The notes under the pieces are model-generated. The model did no database searches, was not told the origin of the DNA, and worked only from the letters and a program-made list of their open reading frames with translations. A DNA stretch of 64,000 nucleotides, taken from Kribbella sp. ALI-6-A. Its GTDB lineage: Bacteria > Actinomycetota > Actinomycetes > Propionibacteriales > Kribbellaceae. The translations under genes and the position numbers were made by a program. The stretch's first letter is position 1; the number at the start of each line of letters is the position of its first letter. The DNA lies in NCBI RefSeq assembly GCF_001984195.1, contig NZ_MTQN01000011.1, forward strand, positions 1 through 64,000. The letters run 5' to 3'. Positions 58,505 through 64,000 of this stretch are shown here, in pieces.

Positions 58505-59730
58505 GCGAGCTCGACGTCCACGAGGCGATCACCCAGGTTCATCGCGCGGAGTGGGCGCGCGTCGTCGCTTCGCTGGCCCGGCGGTTCGGGGATCTCGACG
58601 TCGCCGAGGAGGCCGCGGCCGAAGCGTTCGCGACGGCCGTCGAGCGGTGGCCGGCCGACGGCGTACCGCCCAATCCGGGTGCCTGGCTGACGACCACCGC
58701 GAACCGCCGGGCGATCGACCGGCTGCGGCGGGAGAGCAAGCGCGGGGACAAGCAGAAGGAGGCTCAGATGGAGTACGACGTCCCGCCGGAGCCGCTCGGC
58801 GCCGTCGACGACGAGCGGCTCCGGCTGATCTTCACCTGCTGTCATCCGGCGCTGGCGATGGAGACGCGGGTGGCGCTGACGCTGCGGATGGTCGGTGGTT
58901 TGACCGTGCCGGAGATCGCGCGGGCGTTCCTGGTGCAGGAGACCGCGATGGGTCAGCGGATCACCCGGGCGAAGGCGAAGATCAAGGCGGCGCGGATTCC
59001 CTACCGGGTGCCGGCCGCGGAGGATCTGCCGGCCCGCGTGTCCGGCGTACTGGCTGTGTTGTTCCTGGTCTTCAACGAGGGCTACCTGGCGACCGGGCCC
59101 GACACGGATCCGGTGCGTCACGAGCTGACCGCCGAGGCGATCCGGCTGACTCGCCTGATCCGCGGCCTGCTGCCGCACGACGGTGAGGTGGCCGGGTTGC
59201 TGGCGCTGATGCTGCTCACCGAAGCGCGGCGTCCGGCGCGGATCTCGGCGAGCGGCGAACTGGTGTCCCTCGACCAGCAGGACCGCGGTGCCTGGGACGC
59301 CGCGATGATCGCCGAGGGCCATCGGCTGGTCCGCGAGCGTCTCGCCGCCGGGCAAGCGCCGGGGCGCTACCAGATCCTGGCCGCGATCAACGCCGTGCAC
59401 ACCTCCGCGCGCGACGTGCGTGACACCGACTGGTCGCAGATCGTTGCTCTCTACAACCAACTGATCCGGGTCGACCCCACGCCGATCGTCGCGCTGAACC
59501 GGGCCATCGCGGTCGCCGAGCTCGACGGCCCGGAGGTGGCGCTGGCGGCCGTCGACGCTCTCGACGGCAAGCTGGCCGGCTATCACGCCTACCACGCGAC
59601 CCGTGCCGACCTGCTGCGTCGGATGGGACGCAGTCAGGAATCGCGCGCGGCGTACGGCAAGGCGATCGAGCTGGCGGGCAACACGGCAGAAGTCGCGTAC
59701 CTGACCCGCCGCCGCGACCAGCTGGGGTAG
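58501..59730 (+). CDS. ECF42-type sigma factor with TPR-like extension
   Basis: A 409-residue ECF sigma factor. Sigma-2 (WARVVASLARRFGDLDVAEEAAAEAFATAVERWP) and sigma-4 lie in the first 190 residues; the rest is the long helical C-terminal extension of the ECF42 group (TPR-like, FNEGYLA, ALNRAIAVAELDGP). In the family it is adjacent to a DGPF gene; here only a remnant is. GTG 58501 overlaps the remnant stop. Confidence 0.92.
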   Translation: MSELDVHEAITQVHRAEWARVVASLARRFGDLDVAEEAAAEAFATAVERWPADGVPPNPGAWLTTTANRRAIDRLRRESKRGDKQKEAQMEYDVPPEPLGAVDDERLRLIFTCCHPALAMETRVALTLRMVGGLTVPEIARAFLVQETAMGQRITRAKAKIKAARIPYRVPAAEDLPARVSGVLAVLFLVFNEGYLATGPDTDPVRHELTAEAIRLTRLIRGLLPHDGEVAGLLALMLLTEARRPARISASGELVSLDQQDRGAWDAAMIAEGHRLVRERLAAGQAPGRYQILAAINAVHTSARDVRDTDWSQIVALYNQLIRVDPTPIVALNRAIAVAELDGPEVALAAVDALDGKLAGYHAYHATRADLLRRMGRSQESRAAYGKAIELAGNTAEVAYLTRRRDQLG

Positions 59731-59797
59731 TTGAGCCGCTCCCCTGCCGCGAGGCTCAACGGGTGGTGTTCCATACCGGCGGGGCGTCGGCCATGCT

Positions 59798-60643
59798 GTG
59801 GTTGTGGAGTACGTGTCCAGAGTGCCGCGACCGCCGCTGGACGGGCTGATCGACGACCTCTACTACCTGGAGGGTGCGCCGCCGTACGCCCGGCTGATGC
59901 TGCCGCCGTCGCCGTCGGCGCTGCTCATCGTCAACCTCGGGGCGCCGTTCCGCATCCGCGGCGGCACCGACGTCGACACGGCCGAGTACGCCGACGGCTG
60001 CGTGGTCACCATGCCCACCCGCGCGCTGGAGTTCGGCTACCCACTCCCGACCCGGTCCGTCGGCGTGCACTTCAAGCCGTGGGGCGCGGCACCGTTCGTG
60101 CCGATGCCCGCGGCCGAGCTGTGTGACCGGCCGGTGACGCTGGAACAGGTCTGGGGCCGACCCGCCGTTGCTGAGCTGCGAGACCGGCTGGCTACGGCGG
60201 ACGGAGCGCACGAGATGCTGACGCTGCTCGAGGAGGAGCTGATGCGGCGGCTGTGCGAGACCCCCGGACTGGCGCTGGTTCGCCATACGAGCAGCGTCAT
60301 CGAGGCGACCGGCGGGGCGGTGGCGATCGGCGACCTGAGCGCGGCCGCCGGTGTCAGCACCACGCATCTGGCACAGCGGTTCAAGGAGCTCATCGGCGTC
60401 ACGCCGAAGCGGCTGGCCCGCACCCACCGCTTCACCGCCACCGTGTTCGCGATCGACCCCGCCGGACCGGTCGACTGGGGCGACCTCGCCGCCGGCGCGG
60501 GCTACTTCGACCAGGCCCACTTCGGCCACGAGTTCCGGGCGTTCACCGGGTACACGCCGACCCGGTACGTCGAAGTCCGGCGGCGGTTCCTGCGCGAACA
60601 TCCCGGCCACGTGCTGGACGGCTGGCCGCTGCCGGCCGATTGA
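59798..60643 (+). CDS. AraC-family regulator
   Basis: A 281-residue AraC/XylS protein. The C-terminal double HTH (about 170-275) includes IGDLSAAAGVSTTHLAQRFKELIGVTPKRLARTHRF and the later GYFDQAHFGHEFRAFTGYTP. The N-terminal ligand domain starts with a cupin-like segment. GTG 59798 is the longest; GTG 59804 is equally possible. Target unknown; the reductase that follows is a candidate. Confidence 0.87.
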   Translation: MVVEYVSRVPRPPLDGLIDDLYYLEGAPPYARLMLPPSPSALLIVNLGAPFRIRGGTDVDTAEYADGCVVTMPTRALEFGYPLPTRSVGVHFKPWGAAPFVPMPAAELCDRPVTLEQVWGRPAVAELRDRLATADGAHEMLTLLEEELMRRLCETPGLALVRHTSSVIEATGGAVAIGDLSAAAGVSTTHLAQRFKELIGVTPKRLARTHRFTATVFAIDPAGPVDWGDLAAGAGYFDQAHFGHEFRAFTGYTPTRYVEVRRRFLREHPGHVLDGWPLPAD

Positions 60644-60711
60644 TTTCTTACAAGAGCGACCGCTCACGAGAACACTAGTCTCAGGGCACCCCGAAAACAG
60701 AGGAGAGTCCC

Positions 60712-61293
60712 GTGGGCAAAGTGGTCATGTACGCATCGGTGTCGGTGGACGGTTTCGTCGCGGACGAGAACGACCAGCCCGGACCGCTGTTCGAATGGTT
60801 GACCAGCGGTGACGTCCCGTTGGACGACAGTGGCGTGGCGAAGGTGTCACAGACGTCCTACGACTACACCCGGGCGTACTGGGACCAGATCGGGGTGACC
60901 ATCGCCGGGCGCCACGTCTTCGACCTCACAGACGGCTGGGACGGCAAGCCTCCAGGCGGGATCGATCACGTGGTCGTCGTGACGCACCGGCCGCAGCCCG
61001 AGGGCTGGGACCCCACGGCGCCGTTTCACTTCGTCGACGGCGTCGAGGCAGCCGTGGCCAAGGCGCAGGAGCTTGCGGGTGACCGCGTGGTCGAGGTCGC
61101 CGCCGGCGACGTCGGTGGCCAGGCGCTGGCCGCGGGCCTGGTCGACGAGGTGCGTATGGACGTCGTACCGGTCGTGTTGGGGTCCGGCAAGCGCTACTTC
61201 GGGTCGGTCGACGCGCAGCACCTGCTGGAGGATCCCGACGCGATGATTCAGGGCAACCGGGTGCTTCACCTGCGCTATCAGGTGCGTCGCTGA
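60712..61293 (+). CDS. Dihydrofolate reductase/RibD C-terminal-like protein
   Basis: A 193-residue protein of the RibD C-terminal / dihydrofolate reductase-like family. MYASVSVDGFVADENDQPG at the N terminus and VVPVVLGSGKRYFG at the C terminus are the family blocks. Likely an NADPH reductase of unknown substrate. GTG 60712 follows GAGGAGAGTCCC. Confidence 0.88.
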   Translation: MGKVVMYASVSVDGFVADENDQPGPLFEWLTSGDVPLDDSGVAKVSQTSYDYTRAYWDQIGVTIAGRHVFDLTDGWDGKPPGGIDHVVVVTHRPQPEGWDPTAPFHFVDGVEAAVAKAQELAGDRVVEVAAGDVGGQALAAGLVDEVRMDVVPVVLGSGKRYFGSVDAQHLLEDPDAMIQGNRVLHLRYQVRR

Positions 61294-61373
61294 CTTTCTG
61301 AGTGGGTGGGCGAAGAATTCCGCTGCGAATTAACGCGTTGCGGCGCCGAGAACCAGCGGCCTAGCGTGGCGGG

Positions 61374-62087
61374 ATGACGACCCGGCTGCAAGCGCTGTGC
61401 TTCGACGCGAACGACCCGGACCGGCTCGCGCGGTTCTGGGGTGGTGTGCTCGGCCTGGAGGTCGCCGACGACCCGAGTGGTGGACGGGTGCTGCTGCCGA
61501 AGGACGAGCTGGGGTTCCGGTTGCGGTTCCTGCCGGTGCCGAACGAGAAGTGGGGCCCGAACCGGATGCACTTCGATCTGACCAGTGCCACGCTCGAGCA
61601 GCAGCAGGAGACTGTGGCGCGGGCGCTCGAACTCGGCGGCCGGCACCACGACGTCGGGCAGCTGCCGGAGGACCTCCACGTGGTGCTCGCGGATCCGGAG
61701 GGCAATGAGTTCTGTGTGATCGAGCCGGGCAACAACTTCCTGACCGACACCGGGGCCATCGGGGCGGTGTCGAGCGACGGTTCGCAGGAGGTCGGGTACT
61801 TCTGGAGCAAGGCGCTGGACTGGCCACTGGTGTGGGATCAGGACGAGGAGACCGCGATTCAGTCGCCGCGCGGCGGGTCGAAGGTGTCGTGGGGCGGCCC
61901 GCCGTACGGGGAGAAGAAGGGGCGCAACCGGCTGCAGTTCGAGCTCGCTCCCCTGGCCGGTGGTGACGTGCGGACCGAGGCCGACCGGCTGGTCGCGCTC
62001 GGGGCGACTCTCGTCGGGGACGTGGACGGCGGCGTGGAGCTGACCGATCCCGACGGCAACGAGTTCCGCGTGGTGGCCGGCTCGTAG
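61374..62087 (+). CDS. Two-domain VOC (glyoxalase-like) protein
   Basis: A 237-residue protein with two VOC modules, each ending in a DPEGNEF-type motif (residues about 105 and 225). Widespread in actinobacteria, function unknown; binds metal or small ligands in relatives. TAGCGT six bases before the ATG indicates a leaderless mRNA. Stands alone, converging on the phosphotransferase. Confidence 0.88.
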   Translation: MTTRLQALCFDANDPDRLARFWGGVLGLEVADDPSGGRVLLPKDELGFRLRFLPVPNEKWGPNRMHFDLTSATLEQQQETVARALELGGRHHDVGQLPEDLHVVLADPEGNEFCVIEPGNNFLTDTGAIGAVSSDGSQEVGYFWSKALDWPLVWDQDEETAIQSPRGGSKVSWGGPPYGEKKGRNRLQFELAPLAGGDVRTEADRLVALGATLVGDVDGGVELTDPDGNEFRVVAGS

Positions 62088-62088
62088 C

Positions 62089-62934
62089 TCAGGTCCTGGT
62101 GAGCGACTCGAGGACCTCGGCGATCATGCGGTGGCCCTGCTGCTCGTAGACCTCGGTGCCGACCTGGTACGCCCAGACCGTGGTGCTGATGGCGTCACGG
62201 ACGGCCAGGCGGTGCCAGGCCTCGGGATCGCGCGGGTCGCCGCCGTAGCCGTCGAGCAAGGCGGCCTCCAGTGCGGGGTCGCGGCGGAACTGCTGCGCGG
62301 CGAGCCGGCCGAAGTCCGTCCAGGCTGGACGCAGGCCGGCCCGGCCGAAGTCGATCGCACTCACTGTCCCTTCGTGGATCAGCCAGTTGCGCGGCTGCCA
62401 GTCCCCGTGGGTCGGGACGAGGACGCTGGGCGGGGTCGGCCAGGACTCGACCTCCGCGCGCAGCTTTTCGACCGTGGCCGGTGGGATCCGATGGGGCTTG
62501 GCCAGCCAGCCGAGCGAGCGGAGTTGTTCGGTTGCCTCGAAGTCCTGGTCCTCGATCGCGAACTGCTCGTGCAGCAGCGCGAGCAACTGGCCGGCCTGGC
62601 GGTAGGTCTCGGGACGCCGCTCGTGGTCGGTGCCTTCGACCAGTTCGCCCGGCAGGTAGCGCGTCACGAGCAGCTTGGCGTCACTGTCGCCGTGGACGAG
62701 CTCCGGAGCGCGGTGGATCGACGTCCACGGCTCGAGCCAGTCGCGGTGCGCCTGGAGTTCGCGGGCCAGGTGGGTGTCCTGCTCGTCGCCCGCCTTGGCG
62801 ACGTACCGCTGTCCTTGGTGGTCGAGCAGCAGCACCGTCGTACCGACGAGTCCCCAGCTGAGATCGCGAACGATGCGGGCGTGTGGCATCCACTGGTCCA
62901 GCAGTTCCCGCTGGCGGGCCGTCAGCGACGTCAC
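62089..62934 (-). CDS. Phosphotransferase (APH family)
   Basis: A 281-residue kinase-fold protein. VPTHGDWQPRNWLIHEG is the catalytic loop and AIDFGRAGL the metal motif; RYVAKAGDE supplies the ATP lysine. GTG 62934 overlaps the stop of the upstream gene by 4 bp (GTGA), so the two are coupled. Substrate unknown. Confidence 0.86.
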   Translation of the reverse strand: MTSLTARQRELLDQWMPHARIVRDLSWGLVGTTVLLLDHQGQRYVAKAGDEQDTHLARELQAHRDWLEPWTSIHRAPELVHGDSDAKLLVTRYLPGELVEGTDHERRPETYRQAGQLLALLHEQFAIEDQDFEATEQLRSLGWLAKPHRIPPATVEKLRAEVESWPTPPSVLVPTHGDWQPRNWLIHEGTVSAIDFGRAGLRPAWTDFGRLAAQQFRRDPALEAALLDGYGGDPRDPEAWHRLAVRDAISTTVWAYQVGTEVYEQQGHRMIAEVLESLTRT

Positions 62935-63482
62935 GCGGGCACCCGTCCGTAGGCGTCCAGCAGCTTGTCCTGGAGCGAGGCGTACTCGCGCCCGCTGGCG
63001 CCCGCGCCGAAGGCTCCCATCGCGCGCATGTCGTCGCGATGGGGCTCGACCAGTTCCCACAACCCCTCGACCAGCAGCAGATGCAGCGTGGTGTCGAGGC
63101 CCGCGCCGACGCTCAGGTCCCAGCCGTGCACGACCAGTTCACCGAGCCGGAACCGTACGAAGGTGTCGTAGTCGATGTCTCGGCTCGGGTGGTGCAGCAC
63201 GGCTGACCGGTCAGCTTCCTGGAAGGCCTTCAGCTGGTCCTCGCCCGTCGCCCGCACCGCGGCGACCGGATCGTCGCCCAGATGGCCTTCGCCGAGTCCG
63301 GCGGTCGCCTCCGCCGCGGACGCTCCACCCAGGAGCCGTACGGCGAACAGGTTGCCGGCCACGACGTGATCGACCACCTCGCGCACGCTGATGCCACACG
63401 GCGTGTCCCGGTCCCAGCCGTCCTCCGGCACAGCCGACACCCGTCCGAGAAAGTCGACAGTCGCCAGTGGCAGCAGATCCAT
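62931..63482 (-). CDS. Mycothiol-dependent maleylpyruvate isomerase-like / TIGR03086 protein
   Basis: A 183-residue DinB-like four-helix protein. The His-rich metal-site pattern is seen in REVVDHVV and LGELVVHGWDLS, where HxxxH-type ligands sit in this family. Members are mycothiol-dependent isomerases or of unknown function. ATG 63482 chosen by the fold. Coupled to the downstream phosphotransferase and divergent from a histidine phosphatase. Confidence 0.82.
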   Translation of the reverse strand: MDLLPLATVDFLGRVSAVPEDGWDRDTPCGISVREVVDHVVAGNLFAVRLLGGASAAEATAGLGEGHLGDDPVAAVRATGEDQLKAFQEADRSAVLHHPSRDIDYDTFVRFRLGELVVHGWDLSVGAGLDTTLHLLLVEGLWELVEPHRDDMRAMGAFGAGASGREYASLQDKLLDAYGRVPA

Positions 63483-63512
63483 GGGAACAGGTGTATCTGA
63501 AATGCTCCCTGG

Positions 63513-64000
63513 ATGTCTCCTACGACTCGGCACCTCTATCTCGCCCGCCACGGCCACGCGTCGGCTGACGAGACCCGCTTGACCGCCGCGGGACGTCGTC
63601 AAGCCGTACTGCTCGGCAAGCGACTGAGCAAGGTGCCATTGTCGGCGATCCACCACGGTCCCTTGGCTCGAGCCGCCGAGACCGCTCAGCTGGTCGGCCA
63701 GCAGCTCGCCGGCGTTCCCGTCCGTACGTCGCCGGCCGCGGGCGACTATTGCCCGTACGCCCCCGAGTGGGACGAGTTGCCGGAAGAGTCGGCCGACGAG
63801 ACTCTGAGCTGGCTCGAGGGGTTCACGGCGGAGGAACGCGCCGCCGGTCCAGTGCTGGCGCGTGAGGCAGTCGAGCTGTTCACCGGCGCGGTCGACGGCA
63901 CGCAGCCCCGGCACGAGCTGGTGATCACCCACAACTTCCTGATCGCATGGCTCGTGCGGGAGGCGCTGGGAGCGCCCGCGTGGCGGTGGATCGGCCTGAA
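63513..64000 (+). CDS. Histidine phosphatase family protein (cut by window end)
   Basis: A partial gene starting ATG 63513 and running off the end; 162 complete codons are visible. The RHG motif (LYLARHGHAS, about residues 8-17) is the phosphohistidine site, and TAAGRRQA, GPLARAAETA and VITHNF follow as in the phosphoglycerate-mutase-like family. Substrate unknown. Divergent from the isomerase-like gene by 30 bp. Confidence 0.87.
   Translation, partial: MSPTTRHLYLARHGHASADETRLTAAGRRQAVLLGKRLSKVPLSAIHHGPLARAAETAQLVGQQLAGVPVRTSPAAGDYCPYAPEWDELPEESADETLSWLEGFTAEERAAGPVLAREAVELFTGAVDGTQPRHELVITHNFLIAWLVREALGAPAWRWIGL

Noticed and set aside
61317..61345. AATTC/GAATT inverted repeat before the two-domain VOC gene
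   Set aside because: Arms of only five bases and no regulatory context.

Overview
The window is one stretch of chromosome from a high-GC actinobacterium. The coding sequences are about 70 percent GC with G/C-dominated third positions, GTG and TTG starts are common, and several genes start on or next to a TANNNT -10 box with no ribosome site. The gene set fits a soil actinomycete: EF-G2, a PAC2 protein, Otr(A)-type ribosomal protection, ECF41 and ECF42 sigma factors, many sugar ABC transporters and many small oxidoreductases. A Kribbella or Nocardioides-like member of the Propionibacteriales is my guess, but the sequence alone does not fix the genus. I see no rRNA, tRNA, CRISPR array or insertion sequence.

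Layout. 0.1-4.7 kb: an EF-G-like GTPase, then an EamA exporter divergent from a MocR (GntR/aminotransferase) regulator. 4.7-7.1 kb: a zinc-knuckle/coiled-coil protein divergent from a tyrosine recombinase. 7.2-15.8 kb: a DUF2207 membrane protein, ferritin, an SseB-like protein, a DUF2264/hydroxyacid dehydrogenase operon with a LacI-type operator, a PAC2 protein, DoxX and acyl-CoA thioesterase II. 15.85-17.3 kb: a short leader peptide with three Thr codons, a terminator, and a threonyl-tRNA synthetase that lacks the N-terminal editing region. 17.4-26.8 kb: an SGNH esterase, an AHSA1 protein, a second MocR module (class V aminotransferase plus MFS exporter), a short UvrA-like ATPase, and a MarR/SDR pair. 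26.9-31.2 kb: LacI plus a sugar ABC importer. 31.8-39.2 kb: an orphan DGPF protein, then an opposite-strand operon (binding protein, two permeases, sugar isomerase, enolase-superfamily enzyme, hydroxyacid dehydrogenase) facing a LysR gene. 39.2-47.6 kb: a glutamine methyltransferase homologue, ECF41, GNAT, VOC, Otr(A)-like protein with a leader ORF, NmrA/LysR, a phosphotransferase and a UMP kinase paralogue. 47.6-51.2 kb: tautomerase, SDR/XRE, a second tyrosine recombinase, a dif-like palindrome and a very good match to a chromosomal dif site. If that is right, the window lies in the replication terminus. 51.2-64 kb: phosphotransferases, a penicillin acylase with a broken signal peptide, an FAD oxidoreductase/ECF41 pair, an ECF42 sigma with a shrunken DGPF partner, AraC, a reductase, VOC, and a histidine phosphatase cut by the window end.

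Themes. Regulation is readable in the DNA in many places. The two MocR modules share the same operator spacing and overlapping divergent start codons. Both ECF41 loci carry a TGTCACA-N16-YGTC promoter. The lone DGPF gene carries a TGTCGA-N17-CGAC promoter, while the ECF42 gene 26 kb away has only a 16-codon DGPF remnant beside it. Two genes appear to be controlled by leader peptides: the threonyl-tRNA synthetase by transcription attenuation and the Otr(A)-like gene by an 11-bp hairpin. No single large novel system stands out. The strongest candidates for follow-up are the MocR modules, the Thr attenuator, the Otr(A) leader, and the pair of dif-type sites beside a recombinase.
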